From the NCBI GenBank assembly GCA_020638695.1, contig JACKIB010000022.1:1-64000 (forward strand): a stretch of 64,000 bases of DNA, given 5' to 3'. Below the pieces are notes generated by a model that was not told the DNA's origin, made no database searches, and worked only from the letters and a program-made list of their open reading frames with translations. Positions 42,598 through 53,647 of the stretch are shown here, piece by piece; within the stretch, counting starts at the first letter, position 1; each line of letters opens with the position of its first letter. The stretch is from Planctomycetota bacterium. Its GTDB lineage: Bacteria; Planctomycetota; UBA1135; UBA2386. The translations under genes were made by a program, and so were the position numbers.

Positions 42598-44781
42598 TCA
42601 GAACCCCAACCGAACCTCCACCGCATCCGCGAACGCGAGCAACCCGAGGTACGCCCCGGCCGGATCTTCCACGGCCCCACTGCAGCAGAGCTTCGCCCCC
42701 AGCAAGCCGACATCGAACGGCACCGGCAACGGCAAGCTCGCGCGCCCCGCGTAGTCGGTGGTCGAGGGAACGAGGATTCCGTCAGCCAACAGCGTACAGC
42801 CACCCGCCAGCGGCAGGCCGAGGCGGGTGTCGCCGAGCGCGAACACCACCGCTGCCGCCGGCCGCGCCTGCTCGATGCGTATGGCGAACGCGTGGGCGCC
42901 GAGTGCCGGAACCCCGGCGGTCGCGAGCGCTGGCACCAGCGCGGCGGTTCCCGGGCAGCCCGCGCCGTAGCGCACCACCGTCGCCGCCGGCCCACTGCGA
43001 CGCACCAGGATCGCCCAGTCGCGGGTCGGCTCGCGCGGTGCGGCGCCGAGCGAACGCCAGGCGCCGCCAGTCACCGACGGCGTCGCGCCGACCTGCAGTG
43101 CCCCGCCGCCGCGCGGGTCGAACCACAGCACGTCGAACGTGCCGCTGGTCGCGCGCAGGTCGAGTTGTGCCACACCACCCGCCGGCAGGTAGACCACGTG
43201 GTAGTCGGCGTTCGCCAGGCAGTGGCCGCGGTCGACCCGAGCGTCGGCATTCCGCATGGCGTGGAACGGCACGCGGTGGTCGAGGAACAGCGACTTGGCG
43301 TGGCGGCACTGGTCCCACCACAGATCGCGGCTGCGGAAGTCGTTGCAGGTGAGGTCCGAATGGGCGAACGCGTAGCCGAAATAGCACTCGATGCCGGCGC
43401 CGCCTGCCAGCAGGTTGCCCCACAGCACCTGTTGGCGGATCGCGTCGTGCTGCGGGTCGGCGCTGTCCGGCATCACTCCGACGTTGGCGGGGCCTTGTTC
43501 GTCGTTGGCGCACACCCAGGGGCGGCCGGCGTTGCGGGACTTGTCGACCCATTCGAGGGTATCGGCGAACACGCCGCCCGCGCCCGACTGCAGGGACGCG
43601 CCGGCCAGCGTCGAGCCGCTGCCGAGCAGCGGTGTGTAGACGTTGCTCTTGTCGGCCGGGAACGTGTGCACGACCACCGGATGCCGGTACGGATCGTGGT
43701 CGTGGAACCAACGGGCGAACTGTTGGCGCTGCGCCGTGGTGTTGCTGTTCTCCTCGCCGAGGTTCCAGTTGAGCGCCAGGAGGTGTGCGTAGCGGGCCAC
43801 CAGCTCGCGGTAGTAGAGGATCCGCTCGGTGCCCAGCGCACCGCCGTCCATGTCCTGGTCGTTCTCGGTCTCTTGGGTCTTGAAGTGCAGGAACAGCCCG
43901 ACCCGACCGGCGTGCGCCAACACGATGCCCCACTGGTCGAGCTTGGAGCAGTCCATCCGCGTGCGCACGGTCGGATCGCGGTAGGGGAACACGTTCTTGT
44001 CGTCGCCGTTGTAGCTGTAGGTGAGGAACGAAACGGCACTGAGCTGCTCGCTCGCCAAGTAGTTGAGCGCGCCGATCAGCCCCTTGCCGCGGCCGTTGCC
44101 CCAGGTCGGGTCACCGGTCTGCCAGTCGCCGAGGTGCGGCGCCCAGCTCTTGCGCAACGAACCGGTGTTCGGCGTGTTGTCGAAGTCGTCGTAGGCGAGC
44201 AGGTTCTCGGGCGAGTCCGCGCCGACCTTGAGGAACCACCCGCCGTCGGCGAACTGCAGGTGATGGGCGCCGACGTAGCGCAGGCGCCCGCGGCCGCGCA
44301 GATCGCGGCCACCCTTGTCGGTCTCGAGCACGGTGAAGCTACCGCGGGTCCCGTCGAACGGGGCCAGCGCGGTTCCGGCCGTGGGGTTCGCGTCGACCGC
44401 CACGCCGGCACCCGCGCGGAACGAGATGGTGTAGTCCCACGCGCCGGTGTGGTCGGGGCTCAAGTGGGCGCGCCACCTGTCCCCGGCATCCGCACCGGTG
44501 TCGGCGGCGCGACCGTCGGCGGCGAAGTAGCCCGGCACCACGTAGCGCAGCGCGGTGGCGCGGTGCTGGAAGGTGACCTGCATCCGGAGGTCGAGGAACG
44601 GGTTGGTCGGCGCGGTCTCGGCCGACGCGGGGCCGGTGAGCGTGAGCGTCACCGCATGCCACCGGCGGATCCCGCCGGCGGCGTCGACCGTCACGGTTTG
44701 GCCCGGGGCGAGCGCGGCGAGCGGGCCGAAGGCGAGGGCGACGAGGGTCGAGGCGCGGAGCGTTCGGGAGTCGCGCTGCAT
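42598..44781 (-). CDS. Secreted DUF5060-type glycoside-hydrolase-like protein
   Basis: A 727-residue protein. The signal peptide ends near ALAPGQ. Domain 1 (about 30-140) resembles DUF5060 (WRAHLSPDHTGAWDYTISFRAG). A central domain (150-500) resembles a TIM-barrel glycosidase of the putative collagen-binding/apiosidase-like group: WGIVLAHAGRVGLFLHF, LNWNLGEENSNT and WVCANDEQGPANVG, with acidic residues that could be catalytic. Then comes a beta domain like Collagen_bind_2 (FDVLWFDPRGGGAL, then DWAILV) and finally the shared module from YGAGCPGTAALVP. Polysaccharide breakdown outside the cell is inferred; the substrate is unknown. Confidence 0.75.
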   Translation of the reverse strand: MQRDSRTLRASTLVALAFGPLAALAPGQTVTVDAAGGIRRWHAVTLTLTGPASAETAPTNPFLDLRMQVTFQHRATALRYVVPGYFAADGRAADTGADAGDRWRAHLSPDHTGAWDYTISFRAGAGVAVDANPTAGTALAPFDGTRGSFTVLETDKGGRDLRGRGRLRYVGAHHLQFADGGWFLKVGADSPENLLAYDDFDNTPNTGSLRKSWAPHLGDWQTGDPTWGNGRGKGLIGALNYLASEQLSAVSFLTYSYNGDDKNVFPYRDPTVRTRMDCSKLDQWGIVLAHAGRVGLFLHFKTQETENDQDMDGGALGTERILYYRELVARYAHLLALNWNLGEENSNTTAQRQQFARWFHDHDPYRHPVVVHTFPADKSNVYTPLLGSGSTLAGASLQSGAGGVFADTLEWVDKSRNAGRPWVCANDEQGPANVGVMPDSADPQHDAIRQQVLWGNLLAGGAGIECYFGYAFAHSDLTCNDFRSRDLWWDQCRHAKSLFLDHRVPFHAMRNADARVDRGHCLANADYHVVYLPAGGVAQLDLRATSGTFDVLWFDPRGGGALQVGATPSVTGGAWRSLGAAPREPTRDWAILVRRSGPAATVVRYGAGCPGTAALVPALATAGVPALGAHAFAIRIEQARPAAAVVFALGDTRLGLPLAGGCTLLADGILVPSTTDYAGRASLPLPVPFDVGLLGAKLCCSGAVEDPAGAYLGLLAFADAVEVRLGF

Positions 44782-44847
44782 GCGGGGATTGTCGTCCGGA
44801 TCGGTGTGGCCGTCCACCGCGTCCGGGGCACCCGCAGGGTTGCAGAA

Positions 44848-45867
44848 TCAGGTCCCGAACTCGACCACGATCGAGCCGCCGGTGATCACCGGGCTGGTGT
44901 TCGGCACGTTGGTCAGCGAGCTGAACAGATAGCAGGCTTCGTACCCGGTGGTCTCTGCCGAGGTCGGCATCGTGGAGCTGCGGGCATTCGACAGGCGTAG
45001 TGTGCCGCGGTCCTCGGCGAACGCCTGGGTGACCAGGCTCAGACCGTTGGCCGTCACGTTGTACTTGGTCTGGAAATAGCAGTCGTACACGGTCCCCGAT
45101 GCGTCGGACACGCCCAGCGGAAACACGGCGAGGGGCAGGGCGCGCAGTGTCGTGCAGAGCCCCGGGACCGAACAGTTGGCATCCGTCAACGCGATGCTCA
45201 GCGCCACTGGCGTGCTGACCGGCGCACTCGTCACACCGGCCTGCAAACGCATGCCGAAGTTGGGCATGCCCGGGCCGTTGCTCCGCATCATCGTGGTCAG
45301 ACTGAACCCGAAGCAGCCGGTGCCGATCACCTGGGAGCTTCCGGGGTAGTCCGTGGTGATGGCGCGGTCACACCAGTTGTCGGTGTTCGTGGCGTTCTCC
45401 AGTGTCAAGTCCCAGACCAGTGCGTTGCCGTTCGGGCCGTTGTACGCGTACGTGGTCAGCAGCGAGATCCGCACGTCGAACGGTGCGGGGGTCGTCGCCG
45501 GCAGACTCCAATCCGGCCAGTTGACGTTCTTCTTCGGAAACACCAGCGTGCGTTTGCCCGGCAGGAAGTTCCTGTCCATCTCCGAGTACACCGTGGCCAT
45601 GTTCGTTTCGCCGAGGGTGAGAGTCAGGTCCGCGGTGGACGCACCGCCGGAGATGGGGGCGCCCTTGTCGCGGCGCAAGGCGAAGGACCGGATCGTCGCC
45701 ACCACGTGGGTGTTGGAGGCGTCGATCCCCATGTACCGGCGATTGGTATAGGTGTAGAACCGCGTGTTGCCCTCGATCGAGGACAGCCCGGCGGGGGACG
45801 TGAACGACTGGGCGGTGGCCGAGCCGCAGAGGAGCAGGGCTACTCCGAGATTCGAATGTCTCGTCAT
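44848..45867 (-). CDS. Secreted protein of unknown function
   Basis: A 339-residue protein from ATG 45867 with signal peptide GVALLLCGSATAQ. The mature part is beta-rich with scattered Cys (CDRAITT, GTGCFGF, NCSVPGLC, YDCYF, YEACYLF), suggesting disulfides and export. No family is recognised. It lies 66 bases upstream of the DUF5060-like gene on the same strand and may be cotranscribed with it. Confidence 0.72.
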   Translation of the reverse strand: MTRHSNLGVALLLCGSATAQSFTSPAGLSSIEGNTRFYTYTNRRYMGIDASNTHVVATIRSFALRRDKGAPISGGASTADLTLTLGETNMATVYSEMDRNFLPGKRTLVFPKKNVNWPDWSLPATTPAPFDVRISLLTTYAYNGPNGNALVWDLTLENATNTDNWCDRAITTDYPGSSQVIGTGCFGFSLTTMMRSNGPGMPNFGMRLQAGVTSAPVSTPVALSIALTDANCSVPGLCTTLRALPLAVFPLGVSDASGTVYDCYFQTKYNVTANGLSLVTQAFAEDRGTLRLSNARSSTMPTSAETTGYEACYLFSSLTNVPNTSPVITGGSIVVEFGT

Positions 45868-46202
45868 GGTCGAGAGAGTGGGCGTGCGTTGCGCGGCGCC
45901 AAGTTGGATGAGGTGAGGGCATTGTGCCAACAGGCGATCAGCGCTCTCGGTTCGTCGCGGGGATCGATGTCGGGTTCGCCCCGGTTCGGTGGCGGATTTC
46001 GGACATTCTCTGGCATCACGTCGATTTCCGCTGCCACTGCGTCCGAGCCGAACGAAGGCGTCCCTGTCCCATGCACAGCCAGCACGGAGCAGGGAGCGTC
46101 TGGGTGTGCGCGGCTCGTCAGCTGGCCGCTGCGTACCGCAGCGCTCGGTAGCGGCCCGCAGATTCGAGGCGGTGTTTGCCTGGCAGCGCGCTGCGCCGTT
46201 GA
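45868..46202. other. Gene-free stretch, 335 bp
   Basis: Divergent gap between the secreted-protein gene and the symporter gene. No tRNA, hairpin or coding frame of note. It must contain promoters for both directions but none is obvious. Confidence 0.45.
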
Positions 46203-47726
46203 ATGCGGGCGATGCTCGCCTCGCCCTCGTTCGGAGCCCTCGACACCGCGATCGTGGTCGTCTACCTGGCGATCTCGGTCGCCGCCGGGCTGCTCGCCAA
46301 CCGCGTGGTCACCGGACTCACCGGCTACCTGGTCGCCGGCCGCAGCCTGGGCACCGCGTTGTCGGTGGCCACCATGACCGGTTCCGAGCTCGGGCTGATC
46401 ACGGTGATGTACAACGCCCAGCTCGGCTACAGGGAGGGGTTCAAGGCGCTGCACATCGGCCTGGTCGCCGGGCTGGTCACGCTGGTGGTCGGGGTGACGG
46501 GGTTCGTCGTGGTGCGCCTTCGGCAAACCGGCGTCATGACGATCCCGGAGTACTACGAGCTGCGCTTCGGCCGGCGGACCCGGATCCTCGGAGGGGTGCT
46601 GCTGGCGCTCGGCGGGATCCTGAACATGGGGCTGTTCCTGCAGGTCGGCGGCCAGTTCGTGGTGGCGGTCACCGGGATGTCGCCGGACATGCTGCGCTGG
46701 GTGATGACCGGGTTGCTCGCGCTGGTGCTGGTCTACACGGTGCTCGGTGGCATGGTCTCGGTGGTGCTCACCGACTACGTGCAGTTCGTGGTGCTGTCGG
46801 CGGGTCTGGTGGCGATGGTGCTGATCGTGCTGTCGCGGCCCGGGCTGGGGATGGAGCAGATCGTCGCGACCTGGCAGCAGCGACCCGACGAGGCGTTCGA
46901 CCCGATCCGAGGGCACGGGCTCGGTTACATCTCGTGGCAGGCGGTGCTCGGGTTCGTCAGCTGTGCGGTGTGGCCGACCGCGGTGAGTCGCGCCCTGTCG
47001 GCGCGCGACGCGAGTGTGGTGCGTTGGCAGCTCGGGTTGAGTTCGTTGTCGTTCTTGGTGCGGGTCTTGGTGCCGGGCTTCATGGGCGTGGCGGCGTTCG
47101 TGTTCCTCACCCAGGCCGGCGCGGTTGTCGGCAGCGACGGCGGGTTCCAGCTCGAGGGGGTCGCCTACAAGAGCATCCAGGCCTATCCGGTGTTGCTGCG
47201 CGAGGTGTTGCCGATCGGCGTGCTGGGCCTGATCACGGCGGCGATGCTCGCGGCGTTCATGTCGACCCACGACAGCTACTTGTTGTGCTGGGCTTCGGTG
47301 ATCGCCCGCGACGTGATCGCGCCGCTCCACCCGAACCCCACGGACCGGCGTCAGCTGCTGTGGACCCGCGTCGGGATCGTCGCGATCGGCGCGTGGGTCT
47401 GGGTGTGGGGTACTTGTTTCGAACCGAAGCAGGCCGTGTGGGACTATCTGGCGATCACCGGCGCAGTGTTCTTCACCGGGGCGATCGCGGTGCTGATCCC
47501 GGGACTCTATTGGCGGCGGGCCAGCTCGACCGGTGCCGTTGCCGCGCTGATCGCCGGGCTCAGCGCGTTGCTCGGCTTGCACGACGTGCGCGCGCCGCTC
47601 GGGTTGGCGGAATGGGAATCCTGGCAGGTCGGGCTGTCGACGCTCGGGCTGTCGGTGGCGGCCATGGTGGTCGGGTCGCTGCTGTTCCCCGACCGCGCGC
47701 GTCCGGTGGTGGAGGTGGCCCGATGA
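46203..47726 (+). CDS. Sodium:solute symporter family (SSS) transporter
   Basis: A 507-residue membrane protein with about thirteen transmembrane helices. YLVAGRSLGTALSVATMTGSE matches the SSS signature near helix 1-2, followed by GYREGFKALHIG, TIPEYYELRFG, LGGMVSVVLTDYVQFV and AAFMSTHDSYLLCWASVIARD (sodium-site helix). These transport sugars, amino acids, carboxylates or vitamins; the substrate is not readable here. The stop overlaps a 51-codon gene, suggesting a small accessory subunit. Confidence 0.92.
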   Translation: MRAMLASPSFGALDTAIVVVYLAISVAAGLLANRVVTGLTGYLVAGRSLGTALSVATMTGSELGLITVMYNAQLGYREGFKALHIGLVAGLVTLVVGVTGFVVVRLRQTGVMTIPEYYELRFGRRTRILGGVLLALGGILNMGLFLQVGGQFVVAVTGMSPDMLRWVMTGLLALVLVYTVLGGMVSVVLTDYVQFVVLSAGLVAMVLIVLSRPGLGMEQIVATWQQRPDEAFDPIRGHGLGYISWQAVLGFVSCAVWPTAVSRALSARDASVVRWQLGLSSLSFLVRVLVPGFMGVAAFVFLTQAGAVVGSDGGFQLEGVAYKSIQAYPVLLREVLPIGVLGLITAAMLAAFMSTHDSYLLCWASVIARDVIAPLHPNPTDRRQLLWTRVGIVAIGAWVWVWGTCFEPKQAVWDYLAITGAVFFTGAIAVLIPGLYWRRASSTGAVAALIAGLSALLGLHDVRAPLGLAEWESWQVGLSTLGLSVAAMVVGSLLFPDRARPVVEVAR

Positions 47727-47878
47727 GCGGCTGGGCGCTGTTCTGGGTGGTGACCGTCTACACGGCGGTCGGAGTGTTCGCGCTGCTCGCCCTGTGGGTG
47801 ACGGTTGCCGGGTTCCGCGACATTCAGCGCATGCTCGCCGAGCTGCGCGAGCAGCGCGAAGACGATCCTCCGCGGTAG
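47723..47878 (+). CDS. 51-residue membrane protein, likely symporter small accessory subunit
   Basis: Begins inside the symporter stop codon (ATGA). It has one transmembrane helix (WALFWVVTVYTAVGVFALLAL) followed by an amphipathic, charged cytoplasmic tail (RDIQRMLAELREQREDDPPR). Other SSS transporters are known to be encoded with very small membrane partners. The tight overlap, length and topology fit that role. It could be mistaken for read-through because it is short. Confidence 0.75.
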   Translation: MSGWALFWVVTVYTAVGVFALLALWVTVAGFRDIQRMLAELREQREDDPPR

Positions 47879-47936
47879 CGCTACTGGACCGTGGCGCCGT
47901 CCCGGCCGTGGGGGCGAATCAGCGGTCCCGAGTGCT

Positions 47937-48434
47937 CTACTCGACCGCGGCGCCGTTGTTGTCGGCGAACTCCTCGGCGTAGCTCTCGCTGCGGAACTCG
48001 TAATCGACCGTGTCCTTGCGGGCGGTGATGTCGAAGGCGCGCGGGGCGAACACATCGAGTAGGATGGTCGGTCCCACGCCGATCAGTGCGTAGCCGAGGA
48101 ATGCCAGCTTGCGGGTGCCGCGGGTTGTCGGCAGTAGCTGCTCGTGCCAGACGATCACCACCGTCGCCACCCCGGCCAGCAGCACGAACGACAGTAGACT
48201 GCGGTAGCGGACCTGCCGCACGCATTCCTCGCGGCAATCGCGGCACGCCGGTGCCGAGGCTTCGACCTTGCTGGTGAACACGCTGAACAGCGGCGACAGG
48301 AACGGCAGGAACGACAGCGGCCGTTGCCGCACCGTGTAGAGATCTTCAGGGCCCTCGGTGCCGCAGGCGACGCAGCGGTCGGGGAAAGTGGCTTCCTGCT
48401 CGCGCGGCAGGGTGACGTCGTGGGACAGCGCCAT
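47937..48434 (-). CDS. Membrane protein with N-terminal CxxC pairs
   Basis: A 165-residue protein. CVACGTEG (residues 21-28) and CRDCREEC are Cys pairs that may bind zinc. Two transmembrane helices follow (LLSFVLLAGVATVVIVW and LAFLGYALIGVGPTILLDVF). The C-terminus is acidic. Proteins of this plan (CxxC followed by membrane helices) are common but uncharacterised. It converges on the symporter pair and diverges from pepA. Confidence 0.7.
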   Translation of the reverse strand: MALSHDVTLPREQEATFPDRCVACGTEGPEDLYTVRQRPLSFLPFLSPLFSVFTSKVEASAPACRDCREECVRQVRYRSLLSFVLLAGVATVVIVWHEQLLPTTRGTRKLAFLGYALIGVGPTILLDVFAPRAFDITARKDTVDYEFRSESYAEEFADNNGAAVE

Positions 48435-48515
48435 ACGGCCACCATACCGGTGACCCAGCCGCATCGGCACGTGTTTGCAGTGGAGACGCCGTGGGGGCCG
48501 CGCTAAGAACTCTCC

Positions 48516-50009
48516 ATGAAGATCCGCCTCGTCGCCGCCAAGGCCGCTCCATCGACCCAGGAGTTGCTCGTCGCATTCGTCAACCAGGGCAAGACCCCGG
48601 ACCTCGGTCGCGCGCTCGCCAAGTTCGTCGGCAAGGCGCAGGCGACCGGCGACCTGTCGACCGACGAGCGGGCGGCCAACCTGTTCTATCCGGATGCCAG
48701 CGGGCAGCCCAAGCGCGTGCTGTTCGTCGGGCTCGGCAAGGCGGAGCAGCGCACCACCGAGAAGCTGCGCCGCGCCGCCGCGGTGGCGCAGAAGCGCGCC
48801 GAGGCGCTGCGGGTGGGCACGTTTCGACTGCTGGTAAGCGACGCCGATCTGGGCGACGTCGAGCCGACGGTTGCCGGCCGGGCGCTGGCCGAGGGTCTCA
48901 TCCTCGGCGCCTACCGCTACGAGAAGCCGACCGGCGAGAAGGCCAAGGCGCGGCATGCGCAACGCGTCGAGCTGTGCTACGGCGGGAAGGGCCAGAAGGC
49001 GTTCGCGCAGGGCGTAGAGCTCGGTCGCATCGGCGCGGAGGCGACCGTGTTCAGCCGCGACCTGGAGAACCTGCCGGGCAACTTGGCGACGCCGACGGTG
49101 TTGGCGCGCGAGGCGAAGAAGCTGCAGGGCGCCAACCTGACGGTCAAGGTGCTCGACGAGGCGGCGATGGCCAAGCTGAAGATGGGGGCGCTGCTCGGCG
49201 TGGCCCGCGGCAGTGTGCAGCCGCCCAAGCTGATCGTCATGGACTACAAGCCGGCCGGCTACAAGAGCACCGTGTGCATCGTCGGCAAGGGCCTGACCTT
49301 CGACACCGGCGGCATCAGCATCAAGCCGAGCGCCAAGATGGACGAGATGCGCTACGACATGTGCGGCGGCGGCGCCGTGCTCGGGCTGTTCCACGCGCTC
49401 AAGAACGGTGGCCTGCGGGGGCTCGGCCGCAAGGTGCGGATCGTCGGTCTGGTGCCGTCCACCGAGAACATGCCGGGCGGGGACGCGCAGAAACCCGGTG
49501 ACGTGGTGACCGCGTGCGATGGCACGACCATCGAGGTGCTCAACACCGACGCCGAGGGGCGGTTGATCCTCGCCGACGCGCTGGCCTACGCCAAGAAGAC
49601 CTACAAGCCGCAGCGGATGATCGACCTGGCGACGCTGACCGGCGCGGTGGTGGTCGCGCTGGGCCACGAGATGGCGGGCATCATGGGCACCGACGAGGAC
49701 CTCATCGACGAGCTGATCGACGCCGGGCAGGCGTCCGACGAGCCGCTGTGGCAGCTGCCGTTGTGGGACGTCCACCGCGACCAGATGAAGAGCCAGTTCG
49801 CCGACGTCGGCAACATCAACAGTCCGGCGCACGGCAACGGCAGCACCTCCGGCGGCGCGTTCCTTTCGTACTTCACGAAGGACGTGGCGTGGGCGCACAT
49901 CGACATCGCCGGCGCGGCGTGGGGCGCGCTCGCCAAGGACTACTACACCGGTGGGGCAGTGGGCACGGCGGTGCGGACGCTGCTGCACTGGGTTCGCAGC
50001 CTGAAGTAG
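48516..50009 (+). CDS. pepA: Cytosol (leucyl) aminopeptidase, M17
   Basis: A 497-residue enzyme. The N-terminal macro-like domain (1-165) is followed by the catalytic domain with GKGLTFDTGGISIKP (metal and active-site Lys), MCGGGAVLGLFHAL, the family signature NTDAEGRLILADAL and HIDIAGAAW. It removes N-terminal residues from peptides using two metal ions. Length and motifs are normal. No clear Shine-Dalgarno precedes the ATG. Confidence 0.95.
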   Translation: MKIRLVAAKAAPSTQELLVAFVNQGKTPDLGRALAKFVGKAQATGDLSTDERAANLFYPDASGQPKRVLFVGLGKAEQRTTEKLRRAAAVAQKRAEALRVGTFRLLVSDADLGDVEPTVAGRALAEGLILGAYRYEKPTGEKAKARHAQRVELCYGGKGQKAFAQGVELGRIGAEATVFSRDLENLPGNLATPTVLAREAKKLQGANLTVKVLDEAAMAKLKMGALLGVARGSVQPPKLIVMDYKPAGYKSTVCIVGKGLTFDTGGISIKPSAKMDEMRYDMCGGGAVLGLFHALKNGGLRGLGRKVRIVGLVPSTENMPGGDAQKPGDVVTACDGTTIEVLNTDAEGRLILADALAYAKKTYKPQRMIDLATLTGAVVVALGHEMAGIMGTDEDLIDELIDAGQASDEPLWQLPLWDVHRDQMKSQFADVGNINSPAHGNGSTSGGAFLSYFTKDVAWAHIDIAGAAWGALAKDYYTGGAVGTAVRTLLHWVRSLK

Positions 50010-50170
50010 GCTCGTGGTGTGAATCAGAACCTGCGGCACTCTCGGTGGCACTCAGCGGCGCTCCCGGCGTTGGGTGTCCTCGGCTACCCACCGATATGCC
50101 TGCGACGAGCCGCCTTGCGACCGATGCTGCGGGCCACGGATAATTCCCCATCTGTCTGATCCACACCACC

Positions 50171-50176
50171 AGGAGG
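50171..50176 (+). promoter_or_regulatory. Strong ribosome binding site of acs
   Basis: Perfect AGGAGG four bases before ATG 50181. It stands out because many genes here have no recognisable Shine-Dalgarno. Confidence 0.8.
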
Positions 50177-50180
50177 CACC

Positions 50181-52127
<1,947 letters not shown>

Positions 52128-52148
52128 GGGGCAGGTTCGACGAAGTCA

Positions 52149-52172
52149 GCCGCGACCTTGCGCGGTCGCGGC
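52149..52172. terminator. Nine-pair hairpin between acs and a convergent gene
   Basis: GCCGCGACC (52149-52157) pairs perfectly with GGTCGCGGC (52164-52172) over the loop TTGCGC. No T-tract. It is the strongest stem among the convergent junctions. Confidence 0.55.
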
Positions 52173-52218
52173 AGCTCGGTCATGAGTAGAGTGCCGATGC
52201 AGACTGGCTCTGCAGACA

Positions 52219-52659
52219 CTACCGGCCACCCCGCTGGATCTCTTTGGGCTCGAAGTCAGCCCAGAGCTGGAGGATCTGCTCCTGCGCGGCGTCCACGGTC
52301 TTGCGAACACTCGCGGGCGTGAAGGACGCTTCGATGGCCCGCACCAGCTCGGGAACGCGGTCCGGTCGCACGTTCCCGTGGAACGACAGCTCGAAGATGG
52401 TCCGGTGTGCCGCGGTCTCGCGGGTCGAGAACCAGAACACCCCATCGTCCCACAGTCGAAGGAGGAGCGTCGCGCGATGGGTGTGGAAGTCGACTGTCCA
52501 CGATTCCGTCGTGCGACCGTCCACCTCGTCGAGCTGCTGTGCGCAATCCCAGTGCGCGAGTCGATGCCGCAGCGCCTTGCTGCGCGAGCACAACGCGCGC
52601 CGCAGTTCGCCGAGTATCGGCGATGCGGTCGGCGGCCAGGTCGGAAGACGAGCGGTCAT
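52219..52659 (-). CDS. Small hypothetical protein
   Basis: A 146-residue protein from ATG 52659. Mixed alpha/beta with many aromatic residues (WTVDFHTHRATLLLRLWDDGVFWF, FELSFHGNV) and a helical C-terminus (VRKTVDAAQEQILQLWADFE). No signal peptide or family. It is the last of four same-strand small genes. Confidence 0.55.
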   Translation of the reverse strand: MTARLPTWPPTASPILGELRRALCSRSKALRHRLAHWDCAQQLDEVDGRTTESWTVDFHTHRATLLLRLWDDGVFWFSTRETAAHRTIFELSFHGNVRPDRVPELVRAIEASFTPASVRKTVDAAQEQILQLWADFEPKEIQRGGR

Positions 52660-52670
52660 ACTCGTGCGGT

Positions 52671-52922
52671 TCACGCGCCGCCCGGATCGGTGGGCTGCGT
52701 AGTTTCGTAACCCCGTACTCGCCCGGCCTTCTGGATCTGCGTTCGCAGCCGGAAGACTCCGAGGGAGATCAGTCCCACGCCGATGGCAGTGGGCAGCACA
52801 GGGCTTCGGCCTTCCGCCGCCGGTTGCATCTCGATGAACAGGTTGTAGACGATCCAGCTGAGCTGACCGGCTCCGAGGAGGATCAGCGGCCCGGCCCACG
52901 CGAACACCAGAATGGACTCCAT
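52671..52922 (-). CDS. Small two-helix membrane protein
   Basis: An 83-residue protein from ATG 52922: FAWAGPLILLGAGQLSWIVYNLF and LPTAIGVGLISLGVFRLRTQI are transmembrane helices joined by a short polar loop, with a basic cytoplasmic tail. Eleven bases separate its stop from the next start. Unknown function. Confidence 0.55.
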   Translation of the reverse strand: MESILVFAWAGPLILLGAGQLSWIVYNLFIEMQPAAEGRSPVLPTAIGVGLISLGVFRLRTQIQKAGRVRGYETTQPTDPGGA

Positions 52923-53052
52923 GACTCGGTAGCGAAGTGACGGGTTCTTGGCCGTAGCGCACGCGGCGATGCGCACCAGTGGAACTCTCCGTGTCGAAGC
53001 CAGAGGATGCAATGCGTGCGCCCGACAAGGTCGCGATGTGCGCCGGCGGAGC

Positions 53053-53574
53053 TCAGCGATGCACGGTCTGTGGTGCATCGCCGGGCGACGCCGGCCCGAC
53101 GCTCGGGAGATACAGCCGCCAATCGCCGGACTCGGCAATCTGCTTGATGTCCCGCATCCTCTGCAGGAGGAACCCGCGCATGTGCCGCGTGACGACGACA
53201 GCGTCGGCGAGGCGACCCAGGGGACCCCAAGGACTGGTGAAGTCGAAGACGTCGCGGACCACGGTGGTATCGCCCCTGGGCACGAACTCGTGATCGTGGT
53301 CGAAGCGGCGGAACGGCCCGGACACCATCGAGTCGCGAAAGCCCCGCGGACGGTCGAAGGCCGTGATGCGGCTCGTGAGCTGCCAGCGCCAGCCGAGGTG
53401 GCGCGCGGACCAGGTCACCTGGTCGCCGAGCGCGAGCAATCCCGTGGTCATTCCGCCAATCGCTCGTTCGCCGGTGCCGCGGGCCGTCGCGACGTGTGCG
53501 TCGACGCTGCGGCACAGATCGAAGACTCGCTCGATCGGTGCATCGATCGACGTGATCAGCTCGATGGTTGGCAC
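53053..53574 (-). CDS. SRPBCC-family (polyketide cyclase/CoxG-like) protein
   Basis: A 173-residue protein from GTG 53574. IELITSIDAPIERVFDLCRSVDAHV is the classic START-like N-terminus, followed by LGDQVTWSARHLGWRWQLTSRI, RGFRDSMVSGPFRRFDHDHEF and TTVVRDVFDFTSPWGPLGRLAD, the usual order for ligand-binding cyclase/dehydratase-like proteins. It ends in a helix. Ligand unknown. Confidence 0.8.
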   Translation of the reverse strand: MPTIELITSIDAPIERVFDLCRSVDAHVATARGTGERAIGGMTTGLLALGDQVTWSARHLGWRWQLTSRITAFDRPRGFRDSMVSGPFRRFDHDHEFVPRGDTTVVRDVFDFTSPWGPLGRLADAVVVTRHMRGFLLQRMRDIKQIAESGDWRLYLPSVGPASPGDAPQTVHR

Positions 53575-53647
53575 GGGTATCGAACACGGAGCGGCAACCG
53601 CGGGTGTGGTGCCGGACGAGACTCGACGCTGCGGGGCCACCCGCAGC

